A stretch of 64,000 nucleotides of DNA, taken from assembly GCF_001294335.1 (NCBI RefSeq), contig NZ_LGKG01000142.1:37264-101263 (forward strand), given 5' to 3'. The position numbers were made by a program, and so were the translations under genes. The stretch is from Streptomyces chattanoogensis. Lineage in GTDB: Bacteria > Actinomycetota > Actinomycetes > Streptomycetales > Streptomycetaceae. Of this stretch, positions 53,685 to 61,794 are shown piece by piece; position 1 is the first letter of the stretch, and each line of letters starts with the position of its first letter. Under the pieces are notes generated by a model, which saw only the letters and a list, made by a program, of their open reading frames with translations, ran no database searches and had not been told where the DNA came from.

Positions 53685-54710
53685 TCACCTGCCGATCCGC
53701 CCCAGCGCCTTCCCCGCGTCCCCTTCCCAACTGCCGTCCCCGGCCGCCGTCCAGGCCGCCGCGCACAGCGCGCGCAGCCCGTCCAGCGGTGCGCCGTCAC
53801 CGTCCAGGACGAGCGCGTCCCCGGCCGCCTCGGCACGCCAGCCGCCGCACCGGAAGCCGCCGTCCTCCGGGGTCACCGGAGGCTGCGGCTGCAGCACGCC
53901 CCGCAGATCGGCGTCCACATACGTCGGCCGGTGCTGCGGCGGCGCGGCCAGCAGCTCCGCGGCCGTGGTGACGCCGGTGAGCACCAGCAGCGAGTCGACC
54001 CCGCCGTTGTACGCGCCCTCGATATCCGTATCGAGCCGGTCGCCGATCACCAGCGGCCGCTTCGCCCCGGTCCGCAGCACGGTCTCCCGGTGCATCGGCG
54101 GCTGCGGTTTGCCCGCCACCTGCGGCGCCCCGCCCGCGGCGATCCGCACCACCTCCACCAGCGCGCCGTTGCCGGGGGCGATCCCGCGCTCCTTGGGGAT
54201 GGTCAGATCGGTGTTGGACGCGAACCACGGCACCCCGCGCTGCACCGCGTACGCCGCCTCCGCCAGCCGCGCCCAGTCCAGCGTGGGGTCATAGCCCTGC
54301 ACCACGGCCGCCGGGTCGTCGTCCGCCGACGCCACCGGTTCCAGTCCGCGCTCGCGCAGCGCCACCCGCAGCCCCTCGCCCCCCACGGCCAGCACCCGCG
54401 CACCGCGCGGCACCTGCTCGGAGATCAGCCGCGCCACCGCCTGCGCCGAGGTGATCACATCGTCCGGCCCGGTCGGCAGCCCGAAGCCGGTGAGCTGATC
54501 GGCGACCGCCTGCGGGGTACGGGCCGCGTTGTTCGTCACATACGCCAGGTGCATACCGCCGTCCCGCGCCGCCGTCAGCGACTCCACGGCGTACGCGATG
54601 GCCTCCCCGCCGGCGTAGACGACACCGTCCAGATCCAGCAGCGCGGTGTCGTACGCCGCACTCAGCGCACGCTCGCACCCGTCGGGCTGCCTGCGAATCC
54701 GCTCGTTCAT
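53685..54710 (-). CDS. HAD-superfamily IIA hydrolase (NagD-like)
   Basis: 341 residues from the ATG at 54710 (GAGG upstream). Motif I LLDLDGVVYAGGEAIAYAVE with the nucleophile aspartate; LAYVTNNAARTPQAVADQL (motif II, T/S-N-N); IAGKPQPPMHRE-like GGAPQVAGKPQP (motif III lysine); and LVIGDRLDTDIEGAYNGGVD (motif IV). The NagD subfamily has the C2 cap, here residues 90-180. Members dephosphorylate small phospho-metabolites such as UMP, glycerol-phosphate or p-nitrophenylphosphate; the natural substrate here is unknown. It is divergent from the DUF1015 gene by 174 nt. The C-terminal 80 residues form a separate Trp/Gly-rich extension. Confidence 0.88.
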   Translation of the reverse strand: MNERIRRQPDGCERALSAAYDTALLDLDGVVYAGGEAIAYAVESLTAARDGGMHLAYVTNNAARTPQAVADQLTGFGLPTGPDDVITSAQAVARLISEQVPRGARVLAVGGEGLRVALRERGLEPVASADDDPAAVVQGYDPTLDWARLAEAAYAVQRGVPWFASNTDLTIPKERGIAPGNGALVEVVRIAAGGAPQVAGKPQPPMHRETVLRTGAKRPLVIGDRLDTDIEGAYNGGVDSLLVLTGVTTAAELLAAPPQHRPTYVDADLRGVLQPQPPVTPEDGGFRCGGWRAEAAGDALVLDGDGAPLDGLRALCAAAWTAAGDGSWEGDAGKALGRIGR

Positions 54711-54884
54711 GCCGTCTCGCTCCTCGCTCCCACGCATCGTCGTCCCAGTGTCCGACGCGTATCCGGACGCCTGCGCTCCGGGGTCCGCTCTCCTCGCACA
54801 CCGGCACATCCAGCCGATATTTCCGGCCAACCGCGCGCTGTACCCCGATCTTCCCTCATCGCGCAATCGGCATAGCATTCTTCA

Positions 54885-56150
54885 ATGACCAGCACCGACG
54901 GCCTTCGCCTCCTCCCGTTCCGTGGACTGCGCTACGCCCCGGACCGGGTCAGCAGCCTCACCGCTGTCACCTCCCCGCCGTACGACGTCGTGGTCCGGCC
55001 GGACGGCGTGCGCGAACTGGAGACCGCGGATCCGTACAACATCGTCCGGCTGATCCTGCCGCACGCCGCCGACCCCGGTGCCGCTCCCCGCCAGGCCGCC
55101 GACACCCTGCACCGCTGGCGCGCGGAGGGTGTCCTGCGGCCGGACGACCGGCCCGCGCTGTATGTGTACGAGCAGCGCAGCGGCGAGGTGCTGCAGCGCG
55201 GGCTGATCGGCGCGCTGCGCCTGGACGGGCCGGTGCTGCCGCACGAGGACGTCATTCCGGAGGTGGTCGAGGACCGCGCCGCCCTGATGCGCGAGGCGGC
55301 CGCCAATTTCGAGCCGTTGCTGCTCTCGTACCGCGGCCAGGGCACGGCCACCGGCGCCACCGCCGTCATCGAGCGGACCGTGCAGTCCGCCCCGCTGCTC
55401 GCCACCACCACCGAGGACGGCTTCGCGCACCGTCTGTGGGCCGTGTCCGACCCCGCCGACCTGGCCGCCATCAACGCCGATCTCGCCCGCCGCGAGGCGC
55501 TGATCGCGGACGGCCACCACCGCTGGGCGACGTACCAGCGGCTCTACGAGCAGCAGCCGGGCGCCACTTCGGACTCCCCCTGGGCCTTTGGCCTGGTGCT
55601 GCTGGTCGACACCGCCCGCTATCCGCTGCAGGTCCGGGCGATCCACCGCGTCCTGCCGCATCTGCCGGTCGGCAAGGCGCTGATGGGGGTGGCCGGCGCC
55701 TTCCGCGTCCGCCGGCTGCCGGGCGGGCTGTCCGCCGCCATGGAGACCCTCGAGGAGACGCCCGGCAACGCCTTCGTCCTGGCCGGCGGCCCGGACTCCT
55801 TCCACCTCCTGGACCGCCCCGACCCCGGGCTGCTCGACCGTACGATCCGCACCGACCGGCCCGAGGCGTGGCGTCGGCTGGACGCCACCGTGCTGCACTC
55901 CGCCCTGCTGGACGAGGTCTGGCGCATTCCCGACCGTCCGTCGGACATCGGCTATCTGCACCACGCCGAGGCCGCCGTCGCCCAGGCCGCCCGGCACGGC
56001 GGCACCGCCGTGCTGATGCGCGCCACCTCCGAGGACACGGTCCGTCAACTCGCCCAGTGCGGCGTGACGATGCCGCGCAAGTCCACCTCCTTCGGGCCCA
56101 AGCCGGCCACCGGCCTGGTCATGCGCACGCTGGACGACGGCGAGAACTGA
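54885..56150 (+). CDS. DUF1015 family protein
   Basis: 421 residues. Family marks: FRGLRYAPDRVSSLTAVTSP (start), PPYDVV, and the central LIADGHHRWATYQRLYE, the invariant D-G-H-H-R region that looks like an active or metal site; later VLHSALLDEVWRIP and YLHHAEAAVAQA. The family is widespread and soluble, with no established activity; HAD-IIA and DUF1015 genes are neighbours in Streptomyces. ATG at 54885. It is followed by desA after 178 nt containing the iron box. Unknown function. Confidence 0.88.
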   Translation: MTSTDGLRLLPFRGLRYAPDRVSSLTAVTSPPYDVVVRPDGVRELETADPYNIVRLILPHAADPGAAPRQAADTLHRWRAEGVLRPDDRPALYVYEQRSGEVLQRGLIGALRLDGPVLPHEDVIPEVVEDRAALMREAAANFEPLLLSYRGQGTATGATAVIERTVQSAPLLATTTEDGFAHRLWAVSDPADLAAINADLARREALIADGHHRWATYQRLYEQQPGATSDSPWAFGLVLLVDTARYPLQVRAIHRVLPHLPVGKALMGVAGAFRVRRLPGGLSAAMETLEETPGNAFVLAGGPDSFHLLDRPDPGLLDRTIRTDRPEAWRRLDATVLHSALLDEVWRIPDRPSDIGYLHHAEAAVAQAARHGGTAVLMRATSEDTVRQLAQCGVTMPRKSTSFGPKPATGLVMRTLDDGEN

Positions 56151-56204
56151 ATCCCCAGCCGGTCGGCCCTCTTGACGGCACCCCATACCCACCCGAAGGG
56201 CTAG

Positions 56205-56223
56205 TTAGGTTAGGCTTACCTCA
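56205..56223 (+). promoter_or_regulatory. Iron box (IdeR/DmdR operator) of the des operon
   Basis: TTAGGTTAGGCTTACCTCA, which fits the 19-bp actinobacterial iron-box consensus closely (the left half is exact). It lies 106 nt upstream of desA; repression by DmdR1 with Fe(II) is known for S. coelicolor desABCD. Confidence 0.93.
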
Positions 56224-56328
56224 CTACGTCGCTCCGGGTGGGTTTCCCGCCCCTGCGCACCCATCCCCCTGGGCACCTCTCCGCCCTGCGCAGGACGTGG
56301 TCAACCCCGTATCAGGGAGGACACCTTC

Positions 56329-57891
56329 ATGAGCCTCCTCGCGCCCTCCGCCGAGGATCCGTCGCCCGCCGGTATATCCCCCACCGAACCGGCCGACAGC
56401 AGAGCCCATCTGCTCAACAACGCCACCGCCGCCCGCTACCGCGCCGCCGTGACCGAATCCGTCGCCCGCGTCAGCGCCAGAATCGCCGCCACCGACCGCC
56501 CGTTCACCGGGATTTCCGTCGAGGGCCTCACGCCCACCGTGGCCGCCGTCGACCTCGAGGCGCCGCTCCACGACCCGGCCGCCGCCCTCGACGAACTCGA
56601 AGAGGTCTACCTCCGCGACGCCGTCTACTTCCACCACCCGCGCTATCTCGCGCACCTCAACTGCCCCGTGGTGATTCCGGCCCTGGTCGGCGAGGCCGTC
56701 CTCGCCGCCGTCAACTCCTCGCTGGACACCTGGGACCAGAGCGCCGGCGGCACCCTCATCGAGCGGCGTCTGATCGACTGGACGGCCGGCCGCGCCGGCC
56801 TCGGCGAGCACGCCGACGGCATCTTCACCAGCGGCGGCAGCCAGTCCAACCTCCAGGCCATGCTCCTCGCCCGCGACGAGGCCTGCCGCCGGGAGCTGAC
56901 CCGCGACGGAGCGCCGGCGGGCGCCCGGCTCACCGACGTCCTGCCCCGGCTGCGCATCCTCACCTCCGAGTGCAGCCACTTCAGCATCCGCAAATCGGCC
57001 ACCCTGCTCGGCATGGGCGCCGAGGCCGTCATCTCCGTACCGGCCGACGAGCACAGGCGGATGCGCACCGACGACCTGACCGACGAGCTGGCGCGCTGCC
57101 ATCGCGACGGCCTGATCCCCATGGCCGTCGTCGCCACCGCCGGCACCACCGACTTCGGCTCCATCGACCCGCTTCCCGAGATCGCCGACCTCTGCGTCCG
57201 GTACGGAGCATGGATGCATGTGGACGCGGCCTACGGCTGCGGGCTGCTGGTCTCCCGCCGCCGCGAGCTGCTCGACGGCATCGAGCGCGCCGACTCGGTG
57301 ACCGTCGACTACCACAAGTCCTTCTTCCAGCCGGTCAGTTCGAGCGCCGTCCTGGTCCGCGACCGGTCCACCCTCCGCCATGTCACCTACCACGCGGACT
57401 ACCTCAACCCGCGCCGGATGGCGGAGCGGCGCATCCCCAACCAGGTCGACAAGTCGATCCAGACCACCCGCCGCTTCGACGCCCTCAAACTCTGGCTCAC
57501 CCTGCGCATCATGGGCGCCGGGGCCCTCGGCGAGCTCTTCGACGAGGTCATCGACCGCGCCGCGGACGCCTGGAAGCTCCTCCACGACGACCCCCGCTTC
57601 GAGGTGGTCGTGGAGCCCCAGCTCAGCACCCTGGTCTTCCGGTACGTACCGGCCACCGGGCCGGATCCCGACGTCATCGACCAGGTCAACCTGCACGCCC
57701 GGGACGCCCTGTTCGCCTCCGGCGACGCCATCGTCGCGGGCACCAAGGTCGACGGCCGCCACTACCTCAAATTCACCCTGCTCAACCCGGAGACCACGCT
57801 CGAGGACATCGCCACCGTCCTCGACCTGATCGCCGAACACGCCGGCAGTTACCTGGCCGAGCGGCCCGAACCGGCCCTCAGCGCCCGCTGA
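56329..57891 (+). CDS. desA: Lysine decarboxylase of desferrioxamine synthesis
   Basis: 520 residues, group II PLP decarboxylase. GIFTSGGSQSNLQAMLLARD is the PLP-phosphate-binding region; MHVDAAYGCGLLVSRRREL follows, and TVDYHKSFFQP carries the Schiff-base lysine K330. It converts L-lysine to cadaverine, the first step of desferrioxamine synthesis. Ribosome site GGAGG 8 nt before the ATG. First gene of desABCD and controlled by the iron box at 56205-56223. The 69-nt gap to desB contains repeat B3. Confidence 0.96.
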   Translation: MSLLAPSAEDPSPAGISPTEPADSRAHLLNNATAARYRAAVTESVARVSARIAATDRPFTGISVEGLTPTVAAVDLEAPLHDPAAALDELEEVYLRDAVYFHHPRYLAHLNCPVVIPALVGEAVLAAVNSSLDTWDQSAGGTLIERRLIDWTAGRAGLGEHADGIFTSGGSQSNLQAMLLARDEACRRELTRDGAPAGARLTDVLPRLRILTSECSHFSIRKSATLLGMGAEAVISVPADEHRRMRTDDLTDELARCHRDGLIPMAVVATAGTTDFGSIDPLPEIADLCVRYGAWMHVDAAYGCGLLVSRRRELLDGIERADSVTVDYHKSFFQPVSSSAVLVRDRSTLRHVTYHADYLNPRRMAERRIPNQVDKSIQTTRRFDALKLWLTLRIMGAGALGELFDEVIDRAADAWKLLHDDPRFEVVVEPQLSTLVFRYVPATGPDPDVIDQVNLHARDALFASGDAIVAGTKVDGRHYLKFTLLNPETTLEDIATVLDLIAEHAGSYLAERPEPALSAR

Positions 57892-57894
57892 CCC

Positions 57895-57930
57895 TCCCCC
57901 ATGCCTTGAGGCATGGGAGGTGCCCCCTTC
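57895..57930 (+). repeat. Interspersed repeat family B, copy 3 (desA-desB gap)
   Basis: CTCCCCCATGCCTTGAGGCA followed by TGGGAGGTGCCCCCTTC; the stem CCCATGCC/GGCATGGG (8 bp, TTGA loop) is perfect. It begins four bases after the desA stop. It is two nucleotides shorter than the coding copies, one base on each arm, so the stem is conserved. Confidence 0.85.
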
Positions 57931-57960
57931 CCGAGCCGCCCCCCTTCCCGGAGAACCCCT

Positions 57961-59307
57961 GTGTCCGCCGCGCCCCGCCACTCCTGCCCCGACGACCCCT
58001 ACGACTTCATCGCCATCGGCCTCGGCCCCTTCAACCTGGGCCTGGCCTGCCTGACCGCCCCCATCACCGAACTCGACGGCCTGTTCCTCGACGACAAGCC
58101 GGCCTTCGACTGGCACCCCGGCATGATGCTGGACAGCACCCATCTCCAGGTGCCCTTCATGGCCGACCTGGTCACCCTCGCCGACCCCACCTCCCCCTTC
58201 TCCTTCCTCAACTACCTCAAGGAATCGGGGCGGCTGTACCCGTTCTACATCCGCGAGAACTTCTATCCCCTGCGGGCCGAGTTCAACGACTACTGCCGCT
58301 GGGCGGCCGGCAAACTCGACACCGTCCGCTTCGCCCACCAGGTCACCACCGTCGAGTACGACGAGAGCGCCCAGCTCTACGTCGTCCACGCCGACCACCA
58401 GGGCGCACGCCGCACCTTCCGCGCCCGCAAGATCGTCCTCGGCACCGGCACCCCGCCCCACATCCCCGACGCCTGCCGGGACCTGGGCGGCGACCTCCTG
58501 CACAACGCCGACTACCTGGACGCCAAGGCCGCTCTCCAGGCCAAGGACTCGATCACCCTCATCGGCAGCGGCCAGAGCGCCGCCGAGATCTACTTCGACC
58601 TCCTCCAGGACATCGACAGCCACGGCTACCACCTGACCTGGGCGACCCGCTCCCCCCGCTTCTTCCCCCTCGAATACACCAAGCTCACCCTGGAGATGAC
58701 CTCCCCGGAGTACGTGGACTACTTCCACGCCCTCCCCGCGGCCACCCGCGACCGTCTCAACACCACCCAGAAACACCTCTACAAGGGCATCGACTCGGAG
58801 CTGATCAACGACATCTTCGATCTGCTCTACCAGAAGAGCCTCGCGGGCCCCGTCCCCACCCGGCTCCTCACCAACTCCGCACTGCACAGCGCGAGTTACG
58901 AAGCCGCATCCGGCACCTACACCCTCGGCCTGCGCCAGGAGGAACAGGGCCAGGACTACTCCCTCGACACCCAGGGCCTGATCCTCGCCACCGGCTACCG
59001 CCACCGCGTACCGGACTTCCTCACCCCCGTCCGCGACCGCATCGCCTGGGACGACAGCGGCCGCTACGACGTCGCCCGCAACTACAGCATCGACACCACC
59101 GGCCACGGCATCTTCGTGCAGAACGCCGAGCTGCACACCCACGGCTTCGTCACCCCCGACCTCGGCATGGCCGCGTACCGCAACTCCTGCATCATCCGCG
59201 AGCTGCTCGGCCGCGAGTACTACCCGGTCGAAAAGGCCATCGCCTTCCAGGAATTCGCCGCCCCGGCCGCCGCCCCGCACCACTTCCCGGAGATCCCCGC
59301 AGCATGA
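57961..59307 (+). CDS. desB: Cadaverine N-monooxygenase of desferrioxamine synthesis
   Basis: 448 residues from the GTG at 57961 (CGGAG 7 nt upstream). FAD loop [25 protein letters not shown] loop [40 protein letters not shown] is the substrate segment and [14 protein letters not shown] the adjoining hinge. The family (lysine/ornithine N-hydroxylases) makes N-hydroxycadaverine here with FAD, NADPH and O2. It overlaps desC by 4 nt (ATGA). Complete. Confidence 0.96.
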   Translation: MSAAPRHSCPDDPYDFIAIGLGPFNLGLACLTAPITELDGLFLDDKPAFDWHPGMMLDSTHLQVPFMADLVTLADPTSPFSFLNYLKESGRLYPFYIRENFYPLRAEFNDYCRWAAGKLDTVRFAHQVTTVEYDESAQLYVVHADHQGARRTFRARKIVLGTGTPPHIPDACRDLGGDLLHNADYLDAKAALQAKDSITLIGSGQSAAEIYFDLLQDIDSHGYHLTWATRSPRFFPLEYTKLTLEMTSPEYVDYFHALPAATRDRLNTTQKHLYKGIDSELINDIFDLLYQKSLAGPVPTRLLTNSALHSASYEAASGTYTLGLRQEEQGQDYSLDTQGLILATGYRHRVPDFLTPVRDRIAWDDSGRYDVARNYSIDTTGHGIFVQNAELHTHGFVTPDLGMAAYRNSCIIRELLGREYYPVEKAIAFQEFAAPAAAPHHFPEIPAA

Positions 59308-59873
59308 CCACCCCCCTCTTCACCCGCACCGACACCACACTCGGGGACTTCTCCCTGCGGCCCGTGGAGCCGGCCGCCGACGCCACACTCCTGCACTCCT
59401 GGGTCACCCACCCCAAAGCCGTCTTCTGGCTGATGCAGGACTTCGGCCTCGCCGCCGTCGAGAAGGAATTCACGCGCATCGCCGCCGACCCACACCACGA
59501 CGCGTTCCTCGGCCTGCACAACGGCACCCCGGCCTTCCTGATGGAGCGCTACGACCCCGCGCACCGCGAACTGGTCGGCATCCACGCCGCCGCACCCGGC
59601 GATGTCGGCATGCACTTCCTCACGGCCCCCACCGCCACCCCCTTGCACGGCTTCACCCGCGCCGTGATCACCACCGTCATGGAGATGCTCTTCACCGACC
59701 CGGCCACCCACCGCGTCGTCGTCGAGCCGGACGCCCGCAACACCGCCGTCCACGCCCTTAACAAGGCCGTCGGCTTCGAGGTCCTGCGCACCGTCTCGCT
59801 CCCCTCCAAGGACGCCTACCTCAGCACCTGCACCCGCGACCAGTTCCTGGCCACCCAAGGAGACCACCGATGA
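59304..59873 (+). CDS. desC: Acyltransferase of desferrioxamine synthesis
   Basis: 189 residues, GNAT/IucB-like fold: [20 protein letters not shown], then [19 protein letters not shown] and [38 protein letters not shown] and [13 protein letters not shown] close the domain. It acylates N-hydroxycadaverine with succinyl-CoA or acetyl-CoA, giving the hydroxamate. Start overlaps desB and stop overlaps desD by 4 nt each, so the three are translationally coupled. Confidence 0.95.
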   Translation: MTTPLFTRTDTTLGDFSLRPVEPAADATLLHSWVTHPKAVFWLMQDFGLAAVEKEFTRIAADPHHDAFLGLHNGTPAFLMERYDPAHRELVGIHAAAPGDVGMHFLTAPTATPLHGFTRAVITTVMEMLFTDPATHRVVVEPDARNTAVHALNKAVGFEVLRTVSLPSKDAYLSTCTRDQFLATQGDHR

Positions 59874-61702
59874 CCACCCCCGGCCTTGCCGCCCAGGACG
59901 CCGTCGCCCACCTCACCCCCGGCCTGTGGGCCGAGGCCAACCGCCTGCTGATCCGCAAGGCCCTCGCCGAATTCGCCCACGAACGGCTGCTCACCCCCAA
60001 GCGCCTCCCCCAGGACGGCCACTACGCCGTACGCAGCGACGACGGCGGCACCGAATACCGCTTCGCCGCCCGCAGACAGGCCCTCGACCACTGGCAGGTC
60101 GACCCCGACAGCATCACCCGCCACCGCGGCCACGACGAACTCCCCCTGGACGCCCTGGAGTTCTTCATCGAACTCCGCAACTTCCTGGGCCTCGGCCCGT
60201 CGATCCTCCCCGTCTACCTCGAGGAGATCAGCTCCACCCTCTCCGGCACCGCGTACAAACTCGCCGCCGACCGGCCCTCCGCCGCCGAGCTCGCACAATC
60301 CGGCTTCCAGGCCGTCGAAACCGGCATGACCGAGGGCCACCCCTGCTTTGTCGCCAACAACGGCCGCCTCGGCTTCGGCATCCACGAGTACCACGCCTAC
60401 GCCCCCGAAGCCGCCGCCCCCGTCCGGCTCCTCTGGCTCGCCGCCCGCCGCGACCACGCCACCTTCACCGCCGGCACCGGCCTCGACTACGACACCCTCA
60501 TCCGCGACGAACTCGACGAAGCAACGGTGAAGCGCTTCACCACCACCCTCACCGACCTCGGCCTCACCCCCTCCGACTACTACTTCTTCCCCACCCACCC
60601 CTGGCAGTGGTGGAACAAGCTGTCCGTCACCTTCGCCGCCGAGGTCGCCCAGCAGCGCCTGGTGTGCCTCGGCCCCGGCGACGACGACCACCTCGCCCAG
60701 CAGTCCATCCGTACCTTCTTCAACACCACCGCCCCCGCCAAGCACTATGTGAAGACGGCCCTCTCCGTCCTCAACATGGGCTTCATGCGCGGCCTCTCCG
60801 CCTCCTACATGGAGGCCACCCCGGCCATCAACGACTGGCTGGCCGGCCTGATCGCCGCCGACGACACCTTCCGGGCCGCCCGCTTCTCGATCATCCGCGA
60901 GCGCGCCGCCATCGGCTACCACCACCGCCAGTACGAGGCCGCCACCGCCAAGGGCTCCCCGTACCTCAAAATGCTCGCCGCGCTGTGGCGCGAAAGCCCC
61001 GTTCCCACCCTGGAACCGGGACAACGCCTCGCCACCATGGCGTCGCTCCTCCACACCGACCGCGACGGCGACTCCTTCGCCGCCGCCCTCATCGAGGCGT
61101 CCGGCCTCGAGCCCACTGCCTGGCTCCGCCGCTACCTGGACGCCTACCTCACCCCCGTCCTCCACGCCTTCTACGCCTACGACCTGGTCTTCATGCCGCA
61201 CGGCGAAAACGTCATCCTCGTCCTGGACGAGGACGGTGCGGTGGACCGCGCGATCTTCAAGGACATCGCCGAAGAGATCGCCGTCATGGTCCCCCAAGGC
61301 CTTAAGGGCCAGGGAGGTGCCCCCTTCGCCGCGGTCCTGCCCCCCGCCGTCGAACGCATCCGCGCCGACGTCCCCGAGGACAAGAAGCTCCTCTCCGTCT
61401 TCACGGATGTCTTCGACTGCTTCTTCCGCTTCCTGAGCGGCACCCTCGCCGACCGCGGCATCCTGACCGAGGAGTCCTTCTGGCGCACGGTCGCCGACTG
61501 CGTCACCGCCTACCAGGCCGCCCACCCCCACCTCGCCGCCAAGTTCACCGCATACGACCTGTTCACCGAGGAGTTCGCGCTCTCCTGCCTCAACCGCCTC
61601 CAGCTGCGGAACAACCAGGAGATGGTCGACCTCCAGGACCCGGCCGGCGCCCTCCAGCTCATCGGCACCCTCCGCAACCCGATCGCCCCGTACGCCCCCT
61701 GA
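59870..61702 (+). CDS. desD: Desferrioxamine synthetase (IucA/IucC-type NIS synthetase)
   Basis: 610 residues. NIS synthetase features: TEGHPCFVANNGRLGFGIHE-like MTEGHPCFVANNGRLGFGI (ATP/substrate), FFPTHPWQWWNKLSVTFAAE, KTALSVLNMGFMRGLSASYM, and the C-terminal VFMPHGENVILVLDEDG with FKDIAEEIAVM. It condenses and cyclises three hydroxamate units with ATP to desferrioxamine E/B. Characterised DesD proteins are, from memory, about 590 residues; the excess matches repeat B2, which encodes residues 474-486 between EEIAVM and the conserved ADVPEDKKLLSVFTDVFDCF. The insertion site is a loop by inference. Confidence 0.95.
   Translation: MTTPGLAAQDAVAHLTPGLWAEANRLLIRKALAEFAHERLLTPKRLPQDGHYAVRSDDGGTEYRFAARRQALDHWQVDPDSITRHRGHDELPLDALEFFIELRNFLGLGPSILPVYLEEISSTLSGTAYKLAADRPSAAELAQSGFQAVETGMTEGHPCFVANNGRLGFGIHEYHAYAPEAAAPVRLLWLAARRDHATFTAGTGLDYDTLIRDELDEATVKRFTTTLTDLGLTPSDYYFFPTHPWQWWNKLSVTFAAEVAQQRLVCLGPGDDDHLAQQSIRTFFNTTAPAKHYVKTALSVLNMGFMRGLSASYMEATPAINDWLAGLIAADDTFRAARFSIIRERAAIGYHHRQYEAATAKGSPYLKMLAALWRESPVPTLEPGQRLATMASLLHTDRDGDSFAAALIEASGLEPTAWLRRYLDAYLTPVLHAFYAYDLVFMPHGENVILVLDEDGAVDRAIFKDIAEEIAVMVPQGLKGQGGAPFAAVLPPAVERIRADVPEDKKLLSVFTDVFDCFFRFLSGTLADRGILTEESFWRTVADCVTAYQAAHPHLAAKFTAYDLFTEEFALSCLNRLQLRNNQEMVDLQDPAGALQLIGTLRNPIAPYAP
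61289..61327 (+). repeat. Interspersed repeat family B, copy 2 (inside desD)
   Basis: CCCCCAAGGCCTTAAGGGCC followed by AGGGAGGTGCCCCCTTC, two differences from copy 1. Read in frame as V-P-Q-G-L-K-G-Q-G-G-A-P-F. Located in a region where DesD homologues are shorter. Confidence 0.88.
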
Positions 61703-61711
61703 CCCCCCACA

Positions 61712-61754
61712 ACGGCGAAGGGCGGGACCCCACCGGGATCCCGCCCTTCGCCGT
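61712..61754. terminator. Bidirectional terminator between desD and the TPR gene
   Basis: Arms 61712-61731 and 61735-61754 (ACGGCGAAGGGCGGGAxCCC and complement) pair at 19 of 20 positions around a 3-nt loop. It lies 9 nt after the desD stop and 40 nt from the convergent gene's stop. Confidence 0.9.
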
Positions 61755-61794
61755 ACTCGTCCGCCAGGCAGCTGCTCAGCTACCAGACAGCTGT

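Noticed and set aside
56224..59283. 1019-codon minus-strand frame opposite desA and desB
   Set aside because: Long antisense frames are expected at this GC bias; the plus strand encodes complete DesA and DesB, and the antisense protein is Val/Gly/Glu-rich without domains.
59816..61531. 571-codon minus-strand frame opposite desD
   Set aside because: Same reason: shadow of desD, no motif, no ribosome site.
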